From UMGS172 sp045578845 (GTDB taxonomy: Bacteria; Bacillota; Clostridia; Oscillospirales; Acutalibacteraceae), in NCBI GenBank assembly GCA_045578845.1, contig JAZNLA010000004.1:1-64000 (forward strand): a DNA stretch of 64,000 nucleotides. Reading direction: 5' to 3'. Positions 15,941 through 24,919 of the stretch are shown here, one piece after another (positions within the stretch are counted from its first letter, which is position 1; every line of letters begins with the position of its first letter). The position numbers and the translations under genes were made by a program. The notes below the pieces were generated by a model. The model saw only the letters and a list, made by a program, of their open reading frames with translations, ran no database searches and was not told the origin of the DNA.

Positions 15941-16882
15941 ATGGATATACCCGTATATCTTTTTACAGGATTTTTAGAGTCCGGCAAAACCAAATTCATA
16001 CAGGAAACCTTAGAAGACAAACGGTTTAACGCAGGTGAAAAAACACTGCTTATTGTCTGTGAAGAAGGTGTTGAAGAATACGAGCCAAATTCGTTTTCAG
16101 GCAAAAACGTATTTATAAAAGTCTTAGAAGACGAGAAAGATTTAACCGCCGAAAATCTCACCGCTTGGCTTAAAGAAACCCGCAGTGAGCGTGTTATGAT
16201 TGAATATAACGGAATGTGGACTTTGGACAAACTGTATAACGCATTACCCAATAAATGGACTATTTACCAAGAAATGATGTTTGCCGATTCCAACACATTT
16301 GTCACATACAACGCCAATATGCGTAGCCTTGTTGTAGATAAATTAAAAACTGCCGAACTTGTTATTTTCAACCGTTTCAACGACTCTCTGGACCGTATGC
16401 CGTTACACAAAATCGTCAGGGGTGTTTCCCGCAGAAATGCCATTGTCTTTGAATATTTAGACGGCAGTACCGAACAAGATACAATCGAAGACCCATTGCC
16501 GTTTGATATAAATGCAAATGTCATTGTAATTGCCGACGACGATTACGCTGTTTGGTACCGCGACATGATGGAAGAAACGCAAAAGTACAACGGCAAGACA
16601 GTAAAATTCAAAGGGCTTATTGCCAAGGATAAAAAACTAGAATCAAATTCATATGTCACAGGACGGCACGTTATGACCTGCTGTGCCGACGACATTCAGT
16701 ACGCAGGACTTATAGCGGTTTGTGAAAACGACTGTATGTCGCTCAAAACGGGAGATTGGATTATCACCACCGCAACCATATCTTTGGAAAAGCACAAAAT
16801 CTACCGCGGTGTAGGACCTGTACTAAAGGTCAAAGAATACGCCGTTTCAAGCGAACCCGAAGAAAAAGTTGTTACATTTTAA
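15941..16882 (+). CDS. Fusion of a CobW-like GTPase domain and a DUF1980-like (TIGR03943) C-terminal domain
   Basis: 313 aa. The N-terminal half starts like CobW proteins with a P-loop GFLESGKTKF (10-19), but the CxCC motif is missing and the usual NKxD becomes NRFND (144-148), so metal and guanine binding may differ. Residues about 212-303 resemble the C-terminal domain of DUF1980/TIGR03943 proteins: GLIAKD, then VTGRHVMTCCADDIQYAGL with Cys247-Cys248, then GDWIITTATI and GPVLKVKEY. TIGR03943 proteins usually pair with a COG0701 permease, which is absent here. AAGGAG overlaps the stop of the CobW gene, so the two are co-translated. Role inferred: metal handling together with the His-rich chaperone. 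Confidence 0.75.
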   Translation: MDIPVYLFTGFLESGKTKFIQETLEDKRFNAGEKTLLIVCEEGVEEYEPNSFSGKNVFIKVLEDEKDLTAENLTAWLKETRSERVMIEYNGMWTLDKLYNALPNKWTIYQEMMFADSNTFVTYNANMRSLVVDKLKTAELVIFNRFNDSLDRMPLHKIVRGVSRRNAIVFEYLDGSTEQDTIEDPLPFDINANVIVIADDDYAVWYRDMMEETQKYNGKTVKFKGLIAKDKKLESNSYVTGRHVMTCCADDIQYAGLIAVCENDCMSLKTGDWIITTATISLEKHKIYRGVGPVLKVKEYAVSSEPEEKVVTF

Positions 16883-16885
16883 AAT

Positions 16886-16932
16886 AAAAAAAAGCGAAGA
16901 ATTAAATCTAATTTAATTCTTCGCTTTTTATT
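16886..16932. terminator. Bidirectional terminator between the CobW pair and ybaK
   Basis: 19-bp perfect stem from 16889-16907 (AAAAAGCGAAGAATTAAAT) to 16911-16929, loop CTA, flanked by A and T runs. It closes transcripts from both sides. Confidence 0.93.
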
Positions 16933-17401
16933 ATATCGTCAAATTGGCTACTGTGGCTTCGGTAAATTTTACAACCTCACGTGATGAAAGCATAAGTTGA
17001 CAACCCTTTATACCTGCACTGACCGTTACTTCGTCATAAAGTGTAACCGCCTCGTCAAAGTAGGTCGGAAACTTCTTTTTCATGCCTATGGGTGAACAAC
17101 CGCCTCTAATGTAACCCGTAACACCTAAAAGTTCCTTGACCGCCAAGAGTTCTACCCTTTTGTTACCCGAAACAACTGCACATTTTTTAAGATCTAATTC
17201 GGCATTTACGGGTATGCAAAATACTGCATGACCGTTTTTGTCACCCTTTGCAACCAAGGTTTTAAACATTATTTCGGGCGGAAGTCCCGTCTGTTCGGCT
17301 ATATGTACCCCCGAAAGGTCGTTTTCATCGGGCATATATTCTATTGGTTTATAGTCAATTTTTGCTTTATCCAACTGACGCATAGCATTTGTTTTTACCA
17401 T
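16931..17401 (-). CDS. ybaK: YbaK/EbsC-family Cys-tRNA(Pro)/aminoacyl-tRNA deacylase
   Basis: 156 aa, the full single-domain size. Motifs include FKTLVAKGDKNGHAVFCIPVNAELDLKK, with the conserved Lys, and the GYIRGGCSPIGMKKKFPTY segment typical of YbaK. The enzyme hydrolyses mischarged tRNA, chiefly Cys-tRNA(Pro), in trans. AAAGGTG precedes the ATG. It lies 10 bp after addA and is probably the last gene of the bofA-addB-addA transcript. Confidence 0.93.
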   Translation of the reverse strand: MVKTNAMRQLDKAKIDYKPIEYMPDENDLSGVHIAEQTGLPPEIMFKTLVAKGDKNGHAVFCIPVNAELDLKKCAVVSGNKRVELLAVKELLGVTGYIRGGCSPIGMKKKFPTYFDEAVTLYDEVTVSAGIKGCQLMLSSREVVKFTEATVANLTI

Positions 17402-17411
17402 TGTTGCACCT

Positions 17412-20400
17412 TTAAATCTTTATTTCTTCGGAAAGATAGGTCGAATAAATTATACACTCTTTAACAGGTTTTTCCACTATCTGTTCGATTGCAGTTTTGT
17501 AAATTTTAAGTTGTTTTGAGTAAGCGTTTTTAAGGTCGTCTGCACATTTTACCATATCGGTTTTAAAGTCTAGAATAACGACGCCGTCATCTTCTTCAAA
17601 TATGCAGTCGGCAATACCTTGAACTATAGTAGTATTATTTTGATAAGGGTATTCAACCATAAACTTATACTCTCTGCGTACATTTTTCGAACATTTAATC
17701 CTATCAAAAAGAGAACTTTCAAAGAACTTTGACAATTTACTCAAATCCAACGCGTCCGCCTCTTCTTCGCTTAAATACTCCCACTCTTTTAAGCGATTGA
17801 GTTCCGATACAATATCTTCTTTTGCGTTTTCATAGTTTGCATACTGCAAAAATCTATGAGTAGCGGTACCTCTTTCGGCAGGGGTTAAGCCTTTTTTTGA
17901 CATAAATTCGGGCCGTGCAGTAAAAGAATATTTATCTACGTCACCATGAACAAGTTCGGTGACGGCAATTTTAGAGGGCACTGAACATTCATTTTTATAC
18001 TTATATTCACTGCTAAACCGTTCGGCAAGTTGCCGCTTTATTTCATCTGCTTGTTTTAGTTCATCGGCAGAGAACACTGGATTTTCTGTCCCCTTTTCCA
18101 ATTCAGGTGCAGAGAAATCATTTGGTGCATATTCTTTTATGCTAAGTGAAAACTTCGCACTGCCGTTACCTTTAAACTCTAAACCTGCATGTTTTGCCAA
18201 ATTTTCACCATCAGCCTGCAAAAGTGCCGTCATAAGTATCCATTTTGAAAATCCTTTTGCTTTAAGTACTTCACCTGCCGAAACGGTCATACTGTCAACT
18301 GCCGTCATATTAAGCGCATCTACTGCCTCAGCAATATCCTTTTTAGCATTACTTGATGTAAAGAAAACAGCAAGTTTTTCTTCGGCACGGGTCATGGCAA
18401 CATATAAAAGCCTTATATTTTCAGCCATATTGCGTTTTTTGACACTTGAAACAACCGACTGTTTTGCAAAAGAGTCAATTAAAGCGGAATTTGCGGGATT
18501 GATACTTTTTAGCCCTATCCCGTAATCGTAATCAATTACGGCACTGCCTATATTGTCCTGTATATTAAACTTTCCGCCGCAGTCGGCTATAATGCATATC
18601 GGAAACTGCAGCCCTTTTGAGCCGTGAAAACTCATTATTTTTACGGCGTTAATGCCGTTAGGCAAAGTTTTGTCCAACGAATCGCCTGTCATATGTTCAA
18701 ACGCCGCTAAAAAGCCTTTTATACCTCCATTTTCCGGTCCATAGTCACCTGCAAGGGTTGAAAGTTTCAGTAAGTTATTTTTCTTTACTTCGCCATGCGG
18801 CATTGCACTCATAATTTCAAGTAAAGATGTATCAAGATATATTTCATCAATAAGTTTACCGACCGTTAGTGTTGCGGCGGCTTTTCGGTATCGTGACAAT
18901 GTGTCGAGTAATTCTTTACAGTGGTTATCCCCGTCATCTGCTGCTAAAAGCACATTTTCGTACAACTTGTCTTTGCGGTATTTTGATTTTATATGTGCTA
19001 ACTCATCGGGTGTAAATCCTAAAACAACCGAACACATTGCAGCCAAAAGTGAAATATCTATTGCAGGATTATCTATAGCCTGTAATAATGATATAACTGT
19101 ATTGACCTCTATTGCATCGGCAAAACTGCCCGTTTCATAGTTCACGGGTATACCGCGTTTTTTAAGTTGGTCGACATAATAAAGTATACGGCGTCTCGGC
19201 GAACGGAGAAGTATGGCAAAATCCCTATACTCTGCCCGTCTTAAACCACCGTCTTTAACCTTTAAAAATGGCGGTTTTGCTAACATTTCTTCGATATAGT
19301 CGGCAACCGCTTCGGCGTCAGCCGCTTCACGTTTGACGGAATAATTTTCGGTATCGGTTATAACTAATTTTACATCGGGCTCCTCAAAAGAGTTATACTC
19401 AGCCGAGGCTACGAGTTCGTCTTCTTTTAAATAATCCATACCGCAACTGTCTTTGGTCATAATTGCCTTACAAAAAGCGTTTACAAAATCACAAACTCCG
19501 TTTCGGCTTCGGAAATTTTCCTTTAATATAATTTTTGACGGTGAATTTTTTCCGTCATACAAAGGATACTCGGTTTTATGACGCAGAAAATTTCCGGGAT
19601 TAGCACCTCTAAACCCATAAATACACTGCTTAACATCACCGACAGTAAACAAATTTTTGCCATTATCGGAAATAGCAAAAAACAGTGCGTCTTGCAGGTC
19701 ATTATCATCTTGATATTCATCAACCATGACCATATCGTAATTTCGGCAAATTTCACGCGATAACCCGCTTGGAACAAGTTGTCCGTTTTCTTCTTTGCAA
19801 AGCACTTTTAAAGCCAACTGTTCAATTACGGAAAAGGAGTAGCAGTTTTCATTGGAAAACTCATCAAATAGTTCATTTTTGTAGTTTTCCGCAATATTGC
19901 AAAGAAGTTTTACCACAGTATAAGATTCATTTAGTTCTTTTAAAACCTCTTTTTCAATGTTCATTTTTTCGTCTAAAGAGGTTATTTCAGAATTTACATT
20001 ATCAATCGTTTTAATTATTTTTTCTGCAAGCAGTTGAAAATCATCTGTATAGGTCAACTGTATGTGGGTATCCTTATATGTTTTTAACAGTTTAGATGTT
20101 TCATTCCAACAATCATTTAAAGCATTTTCCTTAACCGACTCTAAATACTCAATTAATCCTGACAACGGCTCAATCACCTGTTTTTCAATAGGCGTTGCCG
20201 ATGTTTCATTAAGCAATACCTCAACTCGGTCGGCTAATGCACCTATTTCGTTAGAAACATCGGTAAGCATTATTTTTTTAAAACGGCAATCCTCCATGGA
20301 TTTACTGTTATAACATTCCGCCGCTTCCCTTAGCCATTTTTCCGGCTGTGGTGTATGCATAATAATTTCGTAAAGTTTTAAAATAACATCAGTAAAGCTG

Positions 20401-20900
20401 TTTTCACTTTTTTCAAGTGAAAACAATGTTGTTAGGTCCCGCAAAGCAGGACTTGGGTTCTTATATACATCTGCCAATACATTTTTTAAAACACGGTTAC
20501 TGAGTGTTTTTTCGGTCGCACTGTCGGCAATTTGAAAATCGGGGTTTATTCCGAGCACCGCAAAATACTTGCGGACAAGGTCGATACAAAAAGCGTCAAT
20601 AGTGCAGATTTTAGCACCTTCAAGCAATAATTTCTGTGTTAATATACGGTCATTTTCAGGGTCAGCACTATGCATTTCTTCCAATCTTTTAGATATTCTT
20701 ACACGCATTTCCAAAGCTGATGCATTGGTAAACGTAACAATAAGCAATCGGTCGGCACTGACACCGTTTGGGTCGCAAAGTGCGGTCACTACCCTTTCGG
20801 TCAAAACGGCAGTTTTACCCGAACCTGCCGCCGCAGATACTAAAACAGTACCCTTGGCTTTTATAGCACTTTTTTGGTCTTCGGTAAATTTCACTGCCAT
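17412..20900 (-). CDS. addA: ATP-dependent helicase/nuclease subunit A
   Basis: 1162 aa. A UvrD-type helicase with Walker A AAAGSGKTAVLTERV near residue 24 and Walker B VDEYQDDNDLQ near 390. It ends with a RecB-type nuclease domain showing GIADCIFEEDDGVVILDFKTD (catalytic Asp and Lys) and PAERGTATHRFLQY. With AddB it resects double-strand breaks until Chi, loading RecA; it is the Firmicute counterpart of RecBCD. The ATG abuts the addB stop codon, with GGAGGG inside the addB end as ribosome site. Confidence 0.97.
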   Translation of the reverse strand: MAVKFTEDQKSAIKAKGTVLVSAAAGSGKTAVLTERVVTALCDPNGVSADRLLIVTFTNASALEMRVRISKRLEEMHSADPENDRILTQKLLLEGAKICTIDAFCIDLVRKYFAVLGINPDFQIADSATEKTLSNRVLKNVLADVYKNPSPALRDLTTLFSLEKSENSFTDVILKLYEIIMHTPQPEKWLREAAECYNSKSMEDCRFKKIMLTDVSNEIGALADRVEVLLNETSATPIEKQVIEPLSGLIEYLESVKENALNDCWNETSKLLKTYKDTHIQLTYTDDFQLLAEKIIKTIDNVNSEITSLDEKMNIEKEVLKELNESYTVVKLLCNIAENYKNELFDEFSNENCYSFSVIEQLALKVLCKEENGQLVPSGLSREICRNYDMVMVDEYQDDNDLQDALFFAISDNGKNLFTVGDVKQCIYGFRGANPGNFLRHKTEYPLYDGKNSPSKIILKENFRSRNGVCDFVNAFCKAIMTKDSCGMDYLKEDELVASAEYNSFEEPDVKLVITDTENYSVKREAADAEAVADYIEEMLAKPPFLKVKDGGLRRAEYRDFAILLRSPRRRILYYVDQLKKRGIPVNYETGSFADAIEVNTVISLLQAIDNPAIDISLLAAMCSVVLGFTPDELAHIKSKYRKDKLYENVLLAADDGDNHCKELLDTLSRYRKAAATLTVGKLIDEIYLDTSLLEIMSAMPHGEVKKNNLLKLSTLAGDYGPENGGIKGFLAAFEHMTGDSLDKTLPNGINAVKIMSFHGSKGLQFPICIIADCGGKFNIQDNIGSAVIDYDYGIGLKSINPANSALIDSFAKQSVVSSVKKRNMAENIRLLYVAMTRAEEKLAVFFTSSNAKKDIAEAVDALNMTAVDSMTVSAGEVLKAKGFSKWILMTALLQADGENLAKHAGLEFKGNGSAKFSLSIKEYAPNDFSAPELEKGTENPVFSADELKQADEIKRQLAERFSSEYKYKNECSVPSKIAVTELVHGDVDKYSFTARPEFMSKKGLTPAERGTATHRFLQYANYENAKEDIVSELNRLKEWEYLSEEEADALDLSKLSKFFESSLFDRIKCSKNVRREYKFMVEYPYQNNTTIVQGIADCIFEEDDGVVILDFKTDMVKCADDLKNAYSKQLKIYKTAIEQIVEKPVKECIIYSTYLSEEIKI

Positions 20901-23900
20901 TTATATACCCTCCGTTTCTTTTTTGATTATCTCCATCACCTGCTCTATTTTAGCCTTTGATTTATTCTTGAATTCACTTTTATCTTCTAAATGGCACACA
21001 AGTTTATAATCACAGTAGTCACACTGCGAGGTATTGTTAGAAACTTCAAGCGGTAGTGTTTTAATATCACCGCCGAGTATTCTTCTGCCTATATCAGCAA
21101 GTATCAAATTAAGATATTTAAAAATAGTTTCAAAACCTTCTATATCAATAACCTTTGAATATCTTTTATCAAATGAATTTTTCTTAGTGAGTTTTGCAGG
21201 TATAAATTTACCTGTCACATCACTTTCCATCTGACGTACTGTGTCTATATCGTTTAACAGTAGTCCGTTCATTTTAATATGTTCAGTCTTACCAATCTTT
21301 GTATCAACACTTGCAGGAAAATACAGCACACCTGCAGGTGTTTCGGCCAAAAGCAAATCTCTTCCGTTTTTTATTACGGCATAGAGGTATAGAAGCATTT
21401 GGATATCAACACCGTCAAGTATTGAAGACAGAGAAAATATTTTATTACCCGTTTTATAATCAATAATTCTTACCTTACCATCGGGTGTTGTGTCAACACG
21501 GTCAATTTTACCCTCAAGCGAAATTGAATTTTCACCGTCAATATCCACCTTGACAGTACCTATAGGACTATTGACACCCACAGGGAGTTCGCACTCTTTA
21601 GGTCTAAACTTTGACTGTGCAAACTCATTATTTATGGCGGTTATAAAATATTCCGCAAGTTCTTTAATAACGGTTATAAGATAATTAAACCGTTCGTCTA
21701 AATCAGTATCTTTCACACCGAGTTGCAGGATATAACCGTCGCAAAGCGTTTCGACATCTTGTTTTATAACTTCAGGTGATAAAAAACCTATATCTTCTTT
21801 ATGTGCGGCAACAAACTTATCCAACACATCATGTACAATATTACCCCTTGTAAGTGCCGAAAATTCGACCTTTTCGAGTTTCTTAGCACCTATTCCGTAT
21901 TTACAGAAAAAAGCAAACGGGCATTTCCCAAAATCGTCAATCTTAGTTGACGATATTCTTAAATCTTTACCGTAAATTTCGCTTGCAGCCTCTTTAGACA
22001 ACTTTAGACTGCGGTTTTCAGAAACCGATGTTAAAGCACTTATTTTACTTTCATAGTCGGTCTTTTCCGCAAAATACCGCTTTAACGCCAAAACATCAGG
22101 TGTATTTTTCTTGAAGTTTTCGGCGAGCATTTCAAAACCCGACACTTCACACTCAATATCCAACGCATTAAATTCATCGGAAAAACCGTGCTCGATAACC
22201 TGCGACTTATCAATTAAATGTTCCATAACACCTTCGATTTCTGCCGACGGCTCTAACGGACTGCCCGCAACGGTTTTATCACTGTATAACAAATAAACCT
22301 TTTCTTCTGCAACTGTACTTGAGTAATAAAAAAGGAACTTTTCATCAATATAGTCTTTTACGCTGTTACTTGAAACCTTTAGACCGCCGTTTATCATAAG
22401 ACTTCGCTCGTCTTTAGAAAAAAGCCCCGTATCGGCAACATTTTTCGGGAATACGTCGCGGTTTGCACCCAAAATAAAGGCAACTTTCGGCCGCATAGGT
22501 CTTATTTTATCGGCAGTGCCGTAAATAATTTGGTCTTTGGTTTGCGGAATTCCGCCCACAGTTTCAAAACTAAGTGCTTCCGATAACACCGAATAAAACT
22601 CTTTTGCGGTTAAAGTTTCACTACCGTTTACAGCACAAATTTTATCCAAAACCTTGATAAAAACATCATAACCCGTACGCTGATATTCAGCCTCGTTTTC
22701 CCTGCCGAGCATATCAAGTTCGTTTGAATATTTAAGAAGAACTTTGGCTGTATCACACTCTTTAAGCAGACTCATAACCGCATGGCACATATCCTCAGCA
22801 GTGCCCTTTAATCCCTGCTTTAAATTTAATATTGGAGTAATTACTTTAAGTCTTAATTCATTTATATATTCACTTTTGTTATCTTCTTTAGAAGACATTT
22901 TAAGTCCGTCGGGACTCATATTCCAGTCACTTTTCCACTTGTTTCCGTTTATACCCCAAACGAAGCAATAGTTTTCAATCTGTGCAATATCATTATCGCT
23001 TAAATTTGACAGTCCTGTTTTAAGATACTTCAAAATACTGTCGGTATTAAAACCTATCGCGGCATTTATTGCCGACAGTACAAATACCGATAGCGGCAAC
23101 GAAGAAACCGAAACCGAAGTATCGGTAAATACAGGTATATTATATTTCTTTGCTCTTGCCGAAATCAGCGGCATATAAGTATCAGCACTGCGTGAAATAA
23201 TAACAAAATCGCGATAACGGTAACCTTTGGTTCTTATAAGTTTTTGCACAGTGTTCATTACAAAATCAACTTCGCTGTGAACACTCGCGGCATGACAAAT
23301 ACTGACCGTTTCGTCTGAAACCGCCATAAAATCACTATCGCCTGCTAAATATTTTTCTAAACTGTAAAGACCTGTATCTTTTTTATACCGCTCACAAAAA
23401 ACCGTTTCGGCTATGGGTACCGAATGACTTGTGGCTTTGGCTTTAAGTATGGTTGCTACCGACTTGATATTGCCGAAGATATCGGCATCATTTTTAATTA
23501 TTTCACTGTCTGCACAAAGCGAAACATAAACATTATCGGCACCTGAAATTATACGGTCGAGCATAGAAAACTGTGCCTCGGTAAAGCCTTTAAACTCATC
23601 AATAATAACCATTTTACCGTTAAAATAATCCCCGCTTTGCATTAAATTGACAGTTCTGTCTATAAGGTCAAGCGGGTCTAAAAATCTTGTACCTAAATAG
23701 GCATTATAAGCCGACATTATAAGCGAAATATCATAAAGTTTATCGCTTATAATACTTGAATTGGTATTTAAAGATAATTCTTTTAAATCTTCGGGTGAAA
23801 CCGAACACTGTTTTAATTCGGTTATAACAGAAACTACCTCTTTTAAAAATTTAGGAGAATTTGCATATTTAAAGTAATGTTTTAAACTGTCTGCGACACT

Positions 23901-24191
23901 TCCTACCGCTTTACTTACAAGCAAGTACCTTGTTCCGTCATCGACATTTCTGCCTGCTATACCGCCTATTTCGGCACTGATAGATTTACAAAGCCCTGTA
24001 AAACTCTGAATATCAATGCGGTTTGAAAGTTTAGGACCTAAAGTGGACAACAATAACCTTTGGCATTCAAAACTGTACTGTTCGGGTATAAGTAAAATCA
24101 CCTGCTTGTCCGCTTTGGCTAAATCACAAGCAATTTCAATACACCTATACGATTTTCCTGACTGTTGCCGGCCCATAATAAGGTTTAGCAT
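20901..24191 (-). CDS. addB: ATP-dependent helicase/nuclease subunit B
   Basis: 1096 aa. The N-terminal Walker A is GRQQSGKS, and the C-terminal nuclease shows LEGKIDRVDTTPDGKVRIIDYKTG. Four cysteines matching the AddB iron-sulfur cluster are visible: GKCPFAFF upstream and CDYCDYKLVC (CxxCxxxxxC) near the end. It forms the Chi-recognising and second nuclease subunit of AddAB. ATG 24191 is chosen because GGAAG lies just upstream; the frame extends to TTG 24212 without a ribosome site. It follows the BofA-like gene after 38 bp and adjoins addA without a gap. Confidence 0.96.
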   Translation of the reverse strand: MLNLIMGRQQSGKSYRCIEIACDLAKADKQVILLIPEQYSFECQRLLLSTLGPKLSNRIDIQSFTGLCKSISAEIGGIAGRNVDDGTRYLLVSKAVGSVADSLKHYFKYANSPKFLKEVVSVITELKQCSVSPEDLKELSLNTNSSIISDKLYDISLIMSAYNAYLGTRFLDPLDLIDRTVNLMQSGDYFNGKMVIIDEFKGFTEAQFSMLDRIISGADNVYVSLCADSEIIKNDADIFGNIKSVATILKAKATSHSVPIAETVFCERYKKDTGLYSLEKYLAGDSDFMAVSDETVSICHAASVHSEVDFVMNTVQKLIRTKGYRYRDFVIISRSADTYMPLISARAKKYNIPVFTDTSVSVSSLPLSVFVLSAINAAIGFNTDSILKYLKTGLSNLSDNDIAQIENYCFVWGINGNKWKSDWNMSPDGLKMSSKEDNKSEYINELRLKVITPILNLKQGLKGTAEDMCHAVMSLLKECDTAKVLLKYSNELDMLGRENEAEYQRTGYDVFIKVLDKICAVNGSETLTAKEFYSVLSEALSFETVGGIPQTKDQIIYGTADKIRPMRPKVAFILGANRDVFPKNVADTGLFSKDERSLMINGGLKVSSNSVKDYIDEKFLFYYSSTVAEEKVYLLYSDKTVAGSPLEPSAEIEGVMEHLIDKSQVIEHGFSDEFNALDIECEVSGFEMLAENFKKNTPDVLALKRYFAEKTDYESKISALTSVSENRSLKLSKEAASEIYGKDLRISSTKIDDFGKCPFAFFCKYGIGAKKLEKVEFSALTRGNIVHDVLDKFVAAHKEDIGFLSPEVIKQDVETLCDGYILQLGVKDTDLDERFNYLITVIKELAEYFITAINNEFAQSKFRPKECELPVGVNSPIGTVKVDIDGENSISLEGKIDRVDTTPDGKVRIIDYKTGNKIFSLSSILDGVDIQMLLYLYAVIKNGRDLLLAETPAGVLYFPASVDTKIGKTEHIKMNGLLLNDIDTVRQMESDVTGKFIPAKLTKKNSFDKRYSKVIDIEGFETIFKYLNLILADIGRRILGGDIKTLPLEVSNNTSQCDYCDYKLVCHLEDKSEFKNKSKAKIEQVMEIIKKETEGI

Positions 24192-24229
24192 AACATCTTC
24201 CTTTTCCTTCAAAGTGAAAATTCATCACC

Positions 24230-24490
24230 TTAAAATATCATCCTCATAATAAGCAGTCCCAAAACACCGGGCATGCCTAAAACTGCACTTGTTCCCACTG
24301 TCCAACCGTTTACAGCTATATTAACACCTGTAAAATGCGATATAATATTTATCACCGCTAACACCAAAAGCCCCGAAACCGAGGACAGTAAAAGTGTCTT
24401 TAAAAATTTACCTGTTTTGGCACTGAAAACAAACAACAAAATTAAATATACCGCTAATAAAATAATAAACGAAACCTTTAAAAAAATCAA
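24230..24490 (-). CDS. BofA-like (pro-sigmaK processing inhibitor family) membrane protein
   Basis: 86 aa, almost entirely hydrophobic, with two to three membrane segments. The end VNGWTVGTSAVLGMPGVLGLLIMRMI matches the BofA family (INPxTxxxxGxLGxPGVxLLxxL). In B. subtilis BofA holds the SpoIVFB protease inactive in the forespore outer membrane. Here it starts with TTG 24490, with AAAGGGG 8 nt upstream, and heads the addBA transcript rather than lying near recR as in Bacillus. The sporulation role is inferred from the family. Confidence 0.72.
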   Translation of the reverse strand: MIFLKVSFIILLAVYLILLFVFSAKTGKFLKTLLLSSVSGLLVLAVINIISHFTGVNIAVNGWTVGTSAVLGMPGVLGLLIMRMIF

Positions 24491-24540
24491 CTAAATTTCC
24501 CCTTTCCAAACATAATATGAAAAAGAAAAATTTTATATGC

Positions 24541-24568
24541 AAAAAAACCCTCGGTCCAAAGACCGAGG
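24541..24568 (-). terminator. Terminator after secG
   Basis: 9-bp stem CCCTCGGTC (24547-24555) / GACCGAGGG (24560-24568), loop CAAA. On the minus strand it is followed by a T run, ending the carboxyltransferase/secG region transcript before bofA. Confidence 0.88.
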
Positions 24569-24583
24569 GCCAATTCTGTTTTA

Positions 24584-24832
24584 TTATTTCAATGTAAGAG
24601 CAATTACATTAGCAACAATTGCAAGTACAAAGAAAGCAAGTGCAATATACTTAGTAACTCTCGACATTATTGCATCGGCAGTTCTTGCCTTAGTCTTTGA
24701 AAGGAAAGTATCGGCTCCACCCGAAATGGCACCGATGCCTGTTCTGCGTCCCTGTTGAAGCAGAACTATAGCAATAATAACGAGGGAAACAAGTATCATA
24801 ACAGAACCAATTACGATTTCTAATACAGACAT
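24584..24832 (-). CDS. secG: Preprotein translocase subunit SecG
   Basis: 82 aa with two membrane helices joined by the conserved loop LLQQGRRTGIGAISGGADTFLSKTKARTAD. SecG aids SecYEG in protein export. It has a good ribosome site (GGAGG) and its own promoter, and ends at a strong terminator. Confidence 0.95.
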   Translation of the reverse strand: MSVLEIVIGSVMILVSLVIIAIVLLQQGRRTGIGAISGGADTFLSKTKARTADAIMSRVTKYIALAFFVLAIVANVIALTLK

Positions 24833-24883
24833 TTATTTTACCTCCGAACACCTTAGTAAAGTTATTAACATAATACAAATGTA

Positions 24884-24912
24884 ATTCTAGCACACTTTAT
24901 TTAAAAATGCAA
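24884..24912 (-). promoter_or_regulatory. Sigma-A-like promoter of secG
   Basis: Minus strand TTGCAT (24912-24907), 17 nt, TAGAAT (24889-24884), in the gap between the OadA-like gene and secG. Confidence 0.7.
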
Positions 24913-24919
24913 CACTTTT

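Noticed and set aside
17959..18525. 188-codon plus-strand frame inside addA
   Set aside because: It is fully antisense to a well-supported addA, has no ribosome site and a Ser/Ala-rich composition typical of a shadow frame.
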